Source of the DNA: Breznakiella homolactica
GTDB lineage: Bacteria; Spirochaetota; Spirochaetia; Treponematales; Breznakiellaceae
DNA length: 64,000 bases
NCBI RefSeq assembly: GCF_016616095.2
Contig: NZ_CP067089.2
Coordinates: 2,976,001 to 3,040,000, forward strand
Reading direction: 5' to 3'
The stretch's first letter is position 1, and each line of letters begins with the position of its first letter. This document shows positions 25,910 to 35,088 of this stretch, piece after piece. Made by a program: the position numbers and the translations under genes. The notes beneath the pieces were generated by a model. The model was not told the origin of the DNA, searched no databases, and saw nothing but the letters and a program-made list of their open reading frames with translations.

Positions 25910-26921
25910 TTGTGTCAATGATTTCCCGGTAATAATCCTTCCGGTATTTTCTGAGTACCCGCAAGGCCCGGAGGGTATTCCACCGGCTGGGGGTTCCGGC
26001 TTGCTCCATGGCAAAATGCACCTGCCCCGTATGGTGGGCGGGAATTTTCCACTGCCCTTCTTTGGTTCTTTTCCTGACGATCTCATCCAAGGCATCGTCC
26101 ATCCTTTTATCATAGGGCGTTCCGGCATATTGAAAATAGTCCAGAGCCTTGAGTATATCGTAGCTCCAGCGGCCGGGATAACACAGCTTGAGGAACCGGG
26201 GATTAATAACCTCCCCGGTTTTATCCGATTTATACAGGCGGTGGGCCAGGATGAATTCCCGGGAAGATTTTTTTGCCCGGCGCAGTTCCGCAAGCCGGTA
26301 GGTGTATCCGTTCCGGTCATATTCCTCAATCCCTTCAAGGACCGACAAAGTTGTGTGGAGCGAACTGTGGACCGCCCCCTTGCGGTTGGAATGGCAGTTG
26401 AATCCGCCGTCGTCCATTTTTTCACCCAGCAGAAAATCTATCAGGGAATACAGGCCCTTTTCTTCAGCGCCGAAATAGCAGGCGTAATTCAGGGCCATTC
26501 CGTTTATGCATACGTCACTTTGCTTGATTGTCCCCGAGGGATTGATTCCGCCGTCAGAGCCTTTTTCGTGGTTTATGATCCATTCTATGGTTTCCCGGAC
26601 CGGTTCCGTGTCCCGGGGCATGGCGAGGTTCTTTAGATCCAGGAGTGTATAGTGGGATGAAATCCATTTGGGGTTGTAAAATCCGTCCCCCCAATGGAGG
26701 CCGGGACCGCGGCAGGACAGAAACCGCCGGCCCCATCCTTCCCCCGCGATTTTGTTCCGCAGTTCCGGTTTATCGGTTCCCAGCAGATCCCGGTAAACCT
26801 GGTATTGTATCGAAACATCACCGTCCAAAAGCCACGGGATTACATCCGCTTGATCCATAGTATAGTTATACGCCAGGTTTCCGGGAAAGTGAATATTTTT
26901 TTTCCGCCGCCGAGCGGCCAT
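25905..26921 (-). CDS. Prenyltransferase/squalene-cyclase-like alpha/alpha-toroid protein
   Basis: A 338-residue protein built from repeated helical units with QW-like glycine and tryptophan motifs (LHWGDGFYNPKW, GSDGGINPSG, KMDDGGFNCH, KEGQWKIPAH), as in squalene cyclase or prenyltransferase toroids. The catalytic DxDD motif of terpene cyclases is not seen, so enzymatic activity is uncertain. The annotated start follows the rpiB stop directly (TAAATG). An internal ATG at 26858 (MDQADVIPWLLDGD) is where homologous toroid proteins typically begin and may be the true start. It is the last gene of the long minus-strand operon. Its role there is unknown. Confidence 0.7.
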   Translation of the reverse strand: MAARRRKKNIHFPGNLAYNYTMDQADVIPWLLDGDVSIQYQVYRDLLGTDKPELRNKIAGEGWGRRFLSCRGPGLHWGDGFYNPKWISSHYTLLDLKNLAMPRDTEPVRETIEWIINHEKGSDGGINPSGTIKQSDVCINGMALNYACYFGAEEKGLYSLIDFLLGEKMDDGGFNCHSNRKGAVHSSLHTTLSVLEGIEEYDRNGYTYRLAELRRAKKSSREFILAHRLYKSDKTGEVINPRFLKLCYPGRWSYDILKALDYFQYAGTPYDKRMDDALDEIVRKRTKEGQWKIPAHHTGQVHFAMEQAGTPSRWNTLRALRVLRKYRKDYYREIIDTI

Positions 26922-27365
26922 TTACCGTTCGTGTTCTTCAGCGTATTTGTAAATCTGACGGTTTTTATCGTCCGACGGACCTCCGGGTTTGTACACCAGA
27001 GAAGCCCAGGTACGGACCAGGAGCCGGGCTGTCTTGTTTCCCGTTACCTGAGAACCCAGGGCTATCATATTGGCGTTGTTGCTCAAGGCGGCCCGCTCTG
27101 CCTGGTACGCGTCGGTGACGAGGGCGCAGTAAGCGCCGGGAACCTTATTGGCCGCGAGGCTCACCCCGATGCCGGTTCCGCATAACACCACGCCTTTTTC
27201 GTAGTCCCCCCGGGAGACGGCCTCCGCCACGGCAATGGCTACATTGGCGTAGAGCGGATCATCGGACCCGAAATCAGTTACCTCATGGCCGAGGGATGTA
27301 AGTTCTTCGATTACTTCCAATTTTAAAGCCGAAGCATTCGGATCACACCCAACAGCGATTTTCAT
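26922..27365 (-). CDS. rpiB: RpiB/LacAB-type sugar-phosphate isomerase
   Basis: A 147-residue aldose-ketose isomerase. The N-terminus MKIAVGCDPNAS, the catalytic-cysteine loop VLCGTGIGVSLAANK and SNNANMIALGSQVTG are family signatures. The ATG overlaps the dhaL stop (ATGA), so an upstream in-frame extension is rejected. Family members act on ribose-5-, galactose-6- or allose-6-phosphate, and in tetritol pathways on erythrulose phosphate (DerI/LerI type). Next to dhaK and dhaL, an erythrulose-phosphate or similar short-chain substrate is at least as likely as ribose-5-phosphate. The symbol names the family rather than a proven substrate. Confidence 0.88.
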   Translation of the reverse strand: MKIAVGCDPNASALKLEVIEELTSLGHEVTDFGSDDPLYANVAIAVAEAVSRGDYEKGVVLCGTGIGVSLAANKVPGAYCALVTDAYQAERAALSNNANMIALGSQVTGNKTARLLVRTWASLVYKPGGPSDDKNRQIYKYAEEHER

Positions 27366-28006
27366 TTCAGCAGCTCCTTCATCGTTTCGCCCATGGTTTT
27401 TATAATCAGGTAACAGCTGGTTGCCCCCGCGTCGAGCACACCCCGGGAACGTTCTCCCAGCCGGCTCGCCCTGCCGAGTTTTGCTTCCATGTCCTTGGTG
27501 GACTGCCAGCCTTTTTCGGCCCCGCCGATCATACTGTCCAGGCAATCGGCAAAACATTTTCCATCTGCCCTGGCGTTCTTAAACTGATCTACTCCGGGAA
27601 CAAGGGTGTCCATCAAGGTTTTATCCCCGGGTTTCGCGGGACTTATTGCCTGCAGCCCCTCCAGGACGGAGACCAGCATATGTTCCATCGTTTCGGAATC
27701 CACCGGATCCTTTGGCCGGGACGCCGATCCCAGGCGTTTGAAGAAGGTTCCGTAGAGGGGCCCCATGGACCCGCCTATCTCATCCACCAAGGTACGGCCC
27801 AGGATGGTGAAAGCTTCGCTCATCCCCGCATCCTTTGACGCAAGTTCCCGCTCCGCCAGAGTGAACCCCTTGTCCATGTTGATCCCATGGTCACCGTCGC
27901 CGATGGCGCCGTCTATCTCGCTGAGGTAGCCGCGGTTTTGGTGGATCATGGCGATAAGGGCGTCCACGGCGGTTCTTCCCGCGGATTGAGAAAATGACTC
28001 CTTCAT
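27362..28006 (-). CDS. dhaL: Dihydroxyacetone kinase nucleotide-binding subunit DhaL
   Basis: A 214-residue helical-barrel subunit that carries ADP/ATP. It has EIDGAIGDGDHGINMDKGF (magnesium-binding aspartates, about residues 30-50), GGSMGPLYGTFF, and GDKTLMDTLVPG. It works with DhaK to phosphorylate dihydroxyacetone or a related ketose. The phosphoryl donor may be ATP or a PTS protein (DhaM). No dhaM is in the window, so the donor is unresolved. It lies 17 bases after dhaK and overlaps rpiB by four bases. Confidence 0.92.
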   Translation of the reverse strand: MKESFSQSAGRTAVDALIAMIHQNRGYLSEIDGAIGDGDHGINMDKGFTLAERELASKDAGMSEAFTILGRTLVDEIGGSMGPLYGTFFKRLGSASRPKDPVDSETMEHMLVSVLEGLQAISPAKPGDKTLMDTLVPGVDQFKNARADGKCFADCLDSMIGGAEKGWQSTKDMEAKLGRASRLGERSRGVLDAGATSCYLIIKTMGETMKELLK

Positions 28007-28023
28007 AAAAACCTCCCGCCGTA

Positions 28024-29022
28024 TCAGCGCTGTTTGAGCCCCACCGAGTACACCTCAAGATCAATAAGGGGCCTGAGTTCATCATCCAGTTTCATAAGTG
28101 TCAGGGTGATGCCCATCATATCCAGGCTGGTAAAATAATTTCCCACATAAGAACGGTGTACCCGGATACCTTTATCCGAAAGGAGCTGCTCAATTTTCCG
28201 GTAGAAAATATACAGCTCCATCACCGGGGTCGCCCCGAGGCCGCTCACCAGAACCACCACGTCATCCCCGCCGGCAAAGGGCAGATCCGGCAGGATTGTA
28301 TCCAGCGCCATTTCCGCCATCCTGTCCGCGGAGGCTATGTCCTGGACGGATATTCCCGGTTCCCCGTGATGGCCGATCCCGAACTCCATTTTTCCCGGTT
28401 CAATGGAAAAGTTTGGTTTTCCTACCGCGGGAATTGTACAGGGTGAAAGCCCGATGCCCACACTTCTGGTATTGTCGATGGCTTTTTGCGCCGCGGCGAT
28501 TACTTCGTCAAGGGTGCCGCCCAGGGCCGCCTTGGCGCCGCCGGCTTTCCACATGAGAATTTCCCCCGCGACACCCCGGCGTTTTTCCCTTTGCGATACC
28601 GGAGCGCTGGGAACATCATCGTTGGCCACCACTGTTCTGACGGCAATCCCGTCGTCAGCGGCGTCCTCCATGGCCATGGCCACGTTCATGTTGTCCCCGG
28701 CGTAGTTGCCGTACAGCACCGCCACGCCTTGGCCGGAATCGGCGGCCTTGATGGCGTGGTAAAAGGACTTTGCCGTAGGGGAGCTGAAAATCTCTCCCAC
28801 CGCCGCGGCGTCCACCAGGTTCTTCCCGATGTAGCCGGTAAAAGCCGGCTTGTGCCCGCTGCCGCCGCCGGTAACGATTCCGACTTTTCCTTTTACCGGA
28901 GCCTCCCGGTACGCGAGCACCCGGGGATTGGAAGTGGGAACCACAATATCCCCATGGGCTTTAACAAAACCTTCCAGGTATTCCTCAACCACAAAATCAG
29001 GATTGTTAATAATTCGCTGCAT
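28024..29022 (-). CDS. dhaK: Dihydroxyacetone kinase substrate-binding subunit DhaK
   Basis: A 332-residue subunit that binds the ketose covalently through a histidine. Landmarks are VTGGGSGHKPAFTGYIG near residue 50, YGNYAGDNMNV near 105, NDDVPSAP, and EFGIGHHGEPGI near residue 220, where the hemiaminal-forming histidine sits. The C-terminal VSGLGATPVMELY is also conserved. Paralogues of this enzyme act on erythrulose (LerK/DerK). The following dhaL and rpiB genes and the nearby polyol dehydrogenase fit either glycerol/dihydroxyacetone or tetritol catabolism. Confidence 0.93.
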   Translation of the reverse strand: MQRIINNPDFVVEEYLEGFVKAHGDIVVPTSNPRVLAYREAPVKGKVGIVTGGGSGHKPAFTGYIGKNLVDAAAVGEIFSSPTAKSFYHAIKAADSGQGVAVLYGNYAGDNMNVAMAMEDAADDGIAVRTVVANDDVPSAPVSQREKRRGVAGEILMWKAGGAKAALGGTLDEVIAAAQKAIDNTRSVGIGLSPCTIPAVGKPNFSIEPGKMEFGIGHHGEPGISVQDIASADRMAEMALDTILPDLPFAGGDDVVVLVSGLGATPVMELYIFYRKIEQLLSDKGIRVHRSYVGNYFTSLDMMGITLTLMKLDDELRPLIDLEVYSVGLKQR

Positions 29023-29034
29023 GGTATCTCCTTG

Positions 29035-30471
29035 TTACGGATTCATTTCTTTTAAAAGAACTTCAAACAGTTCATAGGGCAGCACCTCATAGGGGTAATC
29101 CCCGGACAGGATTCCCTGGCGGTACAAAACCACCCACGCCTGAAAGTCTATGACCGCGTCGATACAGCCGCCGGTTTCCCGGCCGGAAAATTCATTAATC
29201 TGAAGATAAAATTCCTGGCCCTTGAGGGTTTCATTTTCGGTATACACTGCCTGGAGAAGATCGGCGGATAGTTTTGCCCTGATGAGCGCCGTAACTCCGT
29301 CCGCGTATAAGAGCAGATGCTTTGCCAGCGGCGCTGCCTTTCCCCGGATGATGTCCATAATCTGCTCCGGGAGCAGATCTTTTTCCGGTCCGTATCTGCG
29401 GGGTTTATACGGCCAGAAGGCGGAAAAAAATTGTTCCGGGCTGACCGGACCGGCGGGGATTTCACCCTGGAAATTTCCGCTTTTGAGAATTACCGCGTCG
29501 CAGGGAAACGCCCGGTGCACCAGCGCGGCGGCGAATTCCCCCATGGAAGACTGTCCGCAATTGGATGCCTCGATCGGCCGGTTCAGGGTTCCCACGATCC
29601 GTTTGCTCAGCAGCCAGGCATGGATCTCCGGGTCCTCGGGCACGGAAGAATCCAGAGGTACCAGGGAGTATTGGATATCCGCAACGGTTCTTCCGTCATA
29701 CCGGATATCCAGCCTGCCCAGAAATTCCCCGTAGCTTCTTGTCTGGGTGATACTGGTTCTGCCGATGGTGAGGGCTTGCTCCAGCAGAATATGGTCATGG
29801 CCTCCCAGTATCACGTCAATCTCCGGAACCTGTTGCGCCAGCTCCCGGTCCTTCTCAACCCCGAGATGGGAAATGACGACCATGAGATCGCAGTCTTTTT
29901 TTATTTCAGCGGCGATGGGCCTTACGGATTCCACGGGATCCGCGATCCTGACCTGGGATGACTGTAAGTATTCATCGGTGGTGAGCCCGGTGACTCCGAT
30001 CTTAAGATCCCCCGCGGTGTACACCGCGTAGGGTTTATAAAGGGGATGCCGGGTATATTCACCGGTTTCCGGGACCGGCGCCGGAATAACATTGGCGGAA
30101 ATAATATCAAAGGATGCTTTTCCGAAGAGCCGGTGGATCCAGGCCAATCCATAATCGAATTCATGGTTTCCCAAAGTCGCGGCGTTTAATCCCAGCATGT
30201 TCAGTATCTGGATATCCAGGATACCCCGGTATCCGTAAATAGGCAGCCGTTCCCAGTTGGGGCTGCCCTTTACCAGGTAAGGAAAATCGGAACCGGGAAC
30301 GATATCACCGGAATGGAAAAACAATACCGGCCGGCCTTCGCTCCGTATGTTTTTAAGAACCGCTGACCAGCGGGCGGCGCCTCCCCGCAGCTGCCCCGTA
30401 TGTTTATCCTTCCATGGATAGAGATGCGAATGGGTATCGTTCAGGAAAACCAGGGTTACCTGCTGCTCCAT
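29035..30471 (-). CDS. 5'-nucleotidase/UshA-like metallophosphoesterase
   Basis: A 478-residue bimetal phosphoesterase. The calcineurin-like catalytic motifs are NDTHSHLYP, HSGDIVPG, LGNHEFDYG, VVISHLG and GGHDHIL, followed by a 5'-nucleotidase C-terminal domain (SNCGQSSMGEF...). The ATG at 30471 shares bases with the upstream stop (TGATG), which fixes the start and rejects a longer in-frame extension. No signal peptide is seen, so unlike UshA it should be cytoplasmic. Placed between the glycerol-1-phosphate dehydrogenase and dhaK, it may remove phosphate from an imported sugar or nucleotide phosphoester. The substrate is not known. Confidence 0.85.
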   Translation of the reverse strand: MEQQVTLVFLNDTHSHLYPWKDKHTGQLRGGAARWSAVLKNIRSEGRPVLFFHSGDIVPGSDFPYLVKGSPNWERLPIYGYRGILDIQILNMLGLNAATLGNHEFDYGLAWIHRLFGKASFDIISANVIPAPVPETGEYTRHPLYKPYAVYTAGDLKIGVTGLTTDEYLQSSQVRIADPVESVRPIAAEIKKDCDLMVVISHLGVEKDRELAQQVPEIDVILGGHDHILLEQALTIGRTSITQTRSYGEFLGRLDIRYDGRTVADIQYSLVPLDSSVPEDPEIHAWLLSKRIVGTLNRPIEASNCGQSSMGEFAAALVHRAFPCDAVILKSGNFQGEIPAGPVSPEQFFSAFWPYKPRRYGPEKDLLPEQIMDIIRGKAAPLAKHLLLYADGVTALIRAKLSADLLQAVYTENETLKGQEFYLQINEFSGRETGGCIDAVIDFQAWVVLYRQGILSGDYPYEVLPYELFEVLLKEMNP

Positions 30472-31787
30472 CAGAAAATTTCCTCCAGCAATTCCGGCAG
30501 GAGCCCCGTTTCGTATATAGCGTCCAGAACAATATACCGTGTGCGGATCATCTGGGCTTTTGCTACAGTTTCCCGGGCATTTTCCCGGGTTAAGCCGAAG
30601 TCCCTGAATGAAGTCGGACATCCCGCTTTCTGCAGATCCTCAATAACTTTTTTTGAAGATTCCAGCCGGGCTTCCAGGTGCCGCTTCATATCGGGAATTA
30701 CGGAGATCAGTTTTTCCAGCCTCAGGGCAAGCTGCTTATCATCGGCCCATTTGGTTTTACAAACCCCTTCCACCATTGTCTGGATCCGGGGATCAGGAAA
30801 GAGGCTGCGCACCGAAGCGCTTCTGTCTTCCCAGGATTCTCTTCTGCGGATTACATCATCAATGGAAATCCGGTCCAGGGGATAACTGTAAAACGCCTCC
30901 ATTAAGCGCGTAGCCATAACGATCCCCGCGGAAACTTTGAAACCATGGGAAACGGGGAGTCCGTCCCGGGAAAGATGATCCATTTCCCAGATGTGGCTGA
31001 TCAGATGCTCCGTCCCGGAGGCGGGCCGGGAATCCTTGTACAGCTGCATAGCGAAACCGCTCATGGTCAGGCCCCGGAATAAACCGGCAAAGGCGGAAGG
31101 ATCGGCGGACTTGAGTTTTTCCGGTGAAGAAAGCCATTGGGGAAGATCCGTCTGTACCAGGTCCCAGACCTGCTGATTGATTGGTTCAATGCCGAGACGA
31201 TCCGCCAGGACCCAGTCGATACCGGCGGTATACTTTGAATACAGATCACCGTAGCCCGATGCGGTCATGGCGTACGGCGCGGTCATGAGAATATCCGTGT
31301 CGGCGATAATAGCCGCGGGCGGTGGACAGCCAAGGGTGGTCTTGTATCCGTCCTGTACCAGGGACGCGCCGAAGGAACTGTACCCGTCAATTGATGAAGC
31401 CGTGGGAATACAGAGGTAGGGACGGTTCGTTTCAAAGGCCGCGCGTTTTACCACATCGTTGATGGTTCCGCTTCCCACCGACACCGGAAAGGCATCCTTT
31501 TCTGTGATCGTCTTTATTAATTCCAGTACCCGGCCGTAGTCGGGCGTTACGATACCGGAAACATCCGGCTGCAGGAGCATATCCGAACCGGGAATCCCCG
31601 AAGCAATAAGCAGTTCCCTGACCCGGTTCCCCGCAACCCGACGGGTATTTTCATCGTAAACCAGAAGAACGGGCAGGTTCCGGGTGTTTATTTTGGGAAG
31701 AATTTCCGTAACGGAATCCAGGCAATTGGGTTTTTCAATAAAAAACTTCGTATCCAGCTTCTGCTGCATCACGTCTGAAATCTGCAT
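30471..31787 (-). CDS. sn-glycerol-1-phosphate dehydrogenase (AraM/EgsA type)
   Basis: A 438-residue member of the iron-containing-alcohol-dehydrogenase-like superfamily that interconverts sn-glycerol-1-phosphate and dihydroxyacetone phosphate with NAD(P). Nucleotide-binding VSVGSGTINDVVKRAAF and PTASSIDGYSSFGASL are characteristic, as are the metal-binding residues in SGYGDLYSKYTAG, SGTEHLISHIWEMD and SHGFKVSAG. The ATG follows AAGGAG. Bacterial AraM in Bacillus makes glycerol-1-phosphate. Here, in an operon with an importer and opposite two phosphodiesterases, the oxidative direction (use of glycerol-1-phosphate) seems more likely; that is inference. Confidence 0.9.
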   Translation of the reverse strand: MQISDVMQQKLDTKFFIEKPNCLDSVTEILPKINTRNLPVLLVYDENTRRVAGNRVRELLIASGIPGSDMLLQPDVSGIVTPDYGRVLELIKTITEKDAFPVSVGSGTINDVVKRAAFETNRPYLCIPTASSIDGYSSFGASLVQDGYKTTLGCPPPAAIIADTDILMTAPYAMTASGYGDLYSKYTAGIDWVLADRLGIEPINQQVWDLVQTDLPQWLSSPEKLKSADPSAFAGLFRGLTMSGFAMQLYKDSRPASGTEHLISHIWEMDHLSRDGLPVSHGFKVSAGIVMATRLMEAFYSYPLDRISIDDVIRRRESWEDRSASVRSLFPDPRIQTMVEGVCKTKWADDKQLALRLEKLISVIPDMKRHLEARLESSKKVIEDLQKAGCPTSFRDFGLTRENARETVAKAQMIRTRYIVLDAIYETGLLPELLEEIF

Positions 31788-31844
31788 GCCATACTCCTTG
31801 ATCTCTCTTTATAAATAATCTCCGGTACTATACGGGTCCGGTGG

Positions 31845-32696
31845 TTATCCTTTTACACCGCTCATCATGACCCCGTCAATGAATCTTCTCTGGACAATGA
31901 GGAACAGAATAATTCCCGGTAAACTTACAAAGGTTGAAGCCGCCATCAGGTAGGTCCATTCGGTCCCGGACTCGCTTTGGAAAACTGCCATCCCTACCTG
32001 TACCGTCCGCATGGTATCCTTGGTGGTCATGATCAGCGGCCAGATATAATCGTTCCACCGGTCCATAAACGCGAACAGCGCCACGGTAATCAGGGCCGAT
32101 TTTGAAAGGGGTACGAGTATCCGGAAGAGATAATAAAAAGGACCGCTTCCGTCGATGACCGCCGCGTCCTCATAATCCTTGGGGATAGTCAGAAAATACT
32201 GCCGGAGCAGGAAGATCGAAAACGCGGAGGTGATAAAAGGAATGGTCAGGCCCTGGTAGGTGTTTATCCAGGACAGGTTCCGGAGGATCACGTAATTCGG
32301 CACCAGGGTAGCCTGCATGGGAATCATCATGGTACCGAGAAAAAAGGTAAAGATAATTTTCGATCCCCGGAAATTCCGGGTAAAGGCGTACGCCGCCAGG
32401 GCGCCGAAAAACATCTGCCCCACGGTCGGCACCACCGCCGCGATAATCGTATTGAAAAAATATTTTGCCCAGGGCGCCAGCGCCCAGGCATGGGCGTAGT
32501 TGGACCAGATCGGAACTGCCGGGAACAGCCTGGACGGAATGGTGAATACCTCTGTCCGGCTTTTAAGGGACGTGGCAACCATCCATATAAACGGGTAGTT
32601 TATCAGCAGCACAAAGAACAGCAGCACCGCGTAAATAATGATGAGCTTGAAGGGTATCTTTTTTAGTGAAAAGGACCGGACCTTAATTTCCTGCAT
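31845..32696 (-). CDS. ugpE: ABC transporter permease, UgpE/MalG type
   Basis: A 283-residue inner-membrane permease with six predicted membrane segments. Its cytoplasmic EAA-type loop is EDAAVIDGSGPFYYLFRILVPL at about residues 190-211. It pairs with the UgpA-type permease encoded 12 bases upstream. AGGAGG precedes the ATG. The importer's ATPase (UgpC/MalK-like) is not in the window and is presumably shared and encoded elsewhere, as is common in carbohydrate importers of this class. The gene symbol reflects the context with glycerophosphodiesterases; a sugar importer cannot be excluded. Confidence 0.85.
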   Translation of the reverse strand: MQEIKVRSFSLKKIPFKLIIIYAVLLFFVLLINYPFIWMVATSLKSRTEVFTIPSRLFPAVPIWSNYAHAWALAPWAKYFFNTIIAAVVPTVGQMFFGALAAYAFTRNFRGSKIIFTFFLGTMMIPMQATLVPNYVILRNLSWINTYQGLTIPFITSAFSIFLLRQYFLTIPKDYEDAAVIDGSGPFYYLFRILVPLSKSALITVALFAFMDRWNDYIWPLIMTTKDTMRTVQVGMAVFQSESGTEWTYLMAASTFVSLPGIILFLIVQRRFIDGVMMSGVKG

Positions 32697-32708
32697 ACCG
32701 GCTTCCTC

Positions 32709-33623
32709 CTATTGGTAGTAGACCATGCGTTTTTCGAGGACAAGCTGGATTATCGTGAAAAACATGATCAGGCCAAAAAGCACCACCGATATGGCGGAGG
32801 CGTATCCCATCTTCAGGTAGCTGAAGGCGTTCTCGTAAATATACAGGACCAGTACCTGCATGCTCTGCCTGGCGGGGCTGGCCCGCATCATAACCAATAC
32901 GGATTCGATAACCTTGAACGCGGCGAAGAACTGCATCACCGTCACCATGAATGTGGTAGGAGAAAGGAGCGGCAGTGTAATCTTGGTGAATTTCTGCCAT
33001 GCCGTAGCTCCGTCCAGGGTAGCGGCTTCGTAATACGTATCGGATATGTTTTTGAGCCCCCCAAGAAACAGTACGCCGTTGTAGCCGACCCGTTTCCAGA
33101 TACCCACCACCAGGACCGATACCATGGCGCCTCCGGCGGGATCCTGCCACCAGAGATTCCAGTGGCTGGACTTGAATCCCATGGAATACAGGACCTGGTT
33201 TACAATCCCCACGTTGGGATCGAAAATCCAGCGCCACACCACCGCGGCAACAACCATGGAAATAATGACGGGCAGAAAGAGCAGGAGCCGGAACAAACTT
33301 TTCGCGAAGGTTATCCAGTCCAGGAGCAGCCCGATGAGCAGGCCTATTATCACACAGGCGGGAACCGCCACGAGCACATAGATAAAAGTGACCTTCAGGG
33401 ATTCATAGAATTCCGGGGAGGTAAAGGCGGTGATATAATTTTCCAGCCCCACCCACTGCATGGGTTTAAGCATATTCCAGTTGTTGAAACTTAAATAAAC
33501 ACAGAAGATAAAAGCAATGTAGGTAAAAACCAGAATGATCACCGTTGAAGGAGCAAGGCAGACTCCAACCACAAAAGAATCATACAGTCGTTTCCGTAAT
33601 TTGGCGGATGGCTTGGCTGGCAT
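32709..33623 (-). CDS. ugpA: ABC transporter permease, UgpA/MalF type
   Basis: A 304-residue inner-membrane permease with about six membrane segments, the first at residues 14-40. It has the EAA loop EAATLDGATAWQKFTKITLP at about residues 203-222, which contacts the ATPase. GAAGGAG precedes the ATG. It is separated from the binding-protein gene by 181 bases that contain two strong hairpins, which probably lower permease expression relative to the binding protein. Confidence 0.87.
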   Translation of the reverse strand: MPAKPSAKLRKRLYDSFVVGVCLAPSTVIILVFTYIAFIFCVYLSFNNWNMLKPMQWVGLENYITAFTSPEFYESLKVTFIYVLVAVPACVIIGLLIGLLLDWITFAKSLFRLLLFLPVIISMVVAAVVWRWIFDPNVGIVNQVLYSMGFKSSHWNLWWQDPAGGAMVSVLVVGIWKRVGYNGVLFLGGLKNISDTYYEAATLDGATAWQKFTKITLPLLSPTTFMVTVMQFFAAFKVIESVLVMMRASPARQSMQVLVLYIYENAFSYLKMGYASAISVVLFGLIMFFTIIQLVLEKRMVYYQ

Positions 33624-33728
33624 CTCTCACTCCTTCACCGGTGGACGTTCAGCGCGGAATGTATCCTGGGTTCCTCCGCCGGATGGACAGTATCCGGTAA
33701 AAGAATCCAGGATAGGTTCCGCCGAAAA

Positions 33729-33793
33729 GCAGGGCGGTTCTCTCCCGGAAATCAGGAAACCGCCCTGCACCGGCATGCAGCAAACCATGCCGG
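33729..33793 (-). terminator. Tandem hairpins between ugpB and ugpA (attenuator or mRNA end)
   Basis: After the ugpB stop the minus strand first forms CCGGCATG/CATGCCGG (33770-33777, 33786-33793). It then forms GCAGGGCGGTT/AACCGCCCTGC (33729-33739, 33758-33768), followed by a short TTTT. Such hairpins after a binding-protein gene commonly stop or protect part of the transcript. The T-run is short, so leaky termination is expected. Confidence 0.55.
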
Positions 33794-33804
33794 ATTTTCC
33801 GTTA

Positions 33805-35088
33805 CTACTTATACTGGGACAGAATCCTGTTGGCCTGGGTCTGGGCTTCCGAGAGAGTTCTGGCGGGATTACCATTATTCAGAATCGTCGTATCCCACGC
33901 TTTGTTGAAAATTTCACGCACTTCCAGGAAGGGTACGAGCCGGGTATTGTCTTCGGCTACGGCGTATTCAACCTGTTCATAGGTAACCTTGAACCGGGGA
34001 TCCTTCTGCCACAGAGCCTGCATATCCGGTGAATCCACCGCGGCTTTTGAAGAAGCCTGGTATCCGGTCATCTCCGCCCAGTAGAGCTGGCTTTCGGCGC
34101 TGCTCATGAACTTGAGGAATTTCCACGCCGCGTCCTTCTTCTCCTGGCTTACGTTGTTGAAAATATGGAGGCTGCCGCCGCCGATGGGAACCTGTTTCTT
34201 GACTTTGTAGGGAAGCGGAGCCACACCCACATCGAAGCTTACACTCTGGATGGTATTGGTAAGGACCGCCGTTGAATCCACGGTCATGCCGCACTTCCCG
34301 CTGTAGTTCAGCGTGTTGCCGCCCATGTATACCGCGATACCTTCGTTGTACATCTTCTGCATAAACGTGAGGGCTTCCACCGCGCCGGGCTGGGTCCACA
34401 GGACTGTGGAGTTGTCCTTGGCTATCCAGTCGCCGCCGAACTGCCAGGTATACCCCTGGGTGATCCAGCCCGATCCCCGTTCAATACTGAAGCCGTAAAT
34501 GTCGCTGCCCAGGGCGCTGATTTTTTTCGCGTATTCGTACAGCTCGTCCCAGGTCTGGGGCGGCCTGTCGGGATCGAGGCCCGCTGCCCTGAAAAGATCC
34601 TTGTTATAATACAGAATGGGATTCGAGCAGTTGTAGGGAAGACCGTAGAGTTCACCCTGCCACCGGTTCAGTTCCAGGAGGCCTTTGATGAAATCATCTT
34701 CCTTAACCGAAGCGTCTTTGGCGAAATAAGGATTCAGACTTTCAAAATAACCTTCAAGTATAAACTGGGCATTGTACGCCATGGCCATATGGGCTACCAC
34801 CGGGGGATCTCCTGCGACCACCGAGGCAAGCAGTTTCTGGGTAGTATCCTCATAGGATCCGCCGTAGGTAGCTTCAACAATAACTTCGTTCTGGGATTCG
34901 TTGAACTTCTGTACCAGCGCTTCGGTAGCCTTTTGGGGGTTACCTCCAATGGAATATAAGAAATCAATTTTAACCGGACCCGAAGCGCCTCCGGATGATT
35001 CCTGACCCTGTCCTCCGGCAAATACCATACCGGCAGCAGACAGACAAATCATAACGGCGGCAAACGCAGCTATTCGCGGGTACTTCAT
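33805..35088 (-). CDS. ugpB: Extracellular solute-binding protein, UgpB-like
   Basis: A 427-residue periplasmic binding protein of the family 1 (carbohydrate/glycerol-3-phosphate) type. It has a cleavable signal peptide (about residues 1-24, ending MVFA-GG) with no lipobox cysteine. The mature part has family features such as YGLPYNCSNPILYYNKDLF near residue 140, PQTWDELYEYAKKI and WQFGGDW. It resembles the glycerol-3-phosphate/glycerophosphodiester-binding UgpB group. That ligand is supported by the two glycerophosphodiesterase genes across the divergent promoter region, but is not proven. First gene of the nine-gene minus-strand operon. Confidence 0.85.
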   Translation of the reverse strand: MKYPRIAAFAAVMICLSAAGMVFAGGQGQESSGGASGPVKIDFLYSIGGNPQKATEALVQKFNESQNEVIVEATYGGSYEDTTQKLLASVVAGDPPVVAHMAMAYNAQFILEGYFESLNPYFAKDASVKEDDFIKGLLELNRWQGELYGLPYNCSNPILYYNKDLFRAAGLDPDRPPQTWDELYEYAKKISALGSDIYGFSIERGSGWITQGYTWQFGGDWIAKDNSTVLWTQPGAVEALTFMQKMYNEGIAVYMGGNTLNYSGKCGMTVDSTAVLTNTIQSVSFDVGVAPLPYKVKKQVPIGGGSLHIFNNVSQEKKDAAWKFLKFMSSAESQLYWAEMTGYQASSKAAVDSPDMQALWQKDPRFKVTYEQVEYAVAEDNTRLVPFLEVREIFNKAWDTTILNNGNPARTLSEAQTQANRILSQYK

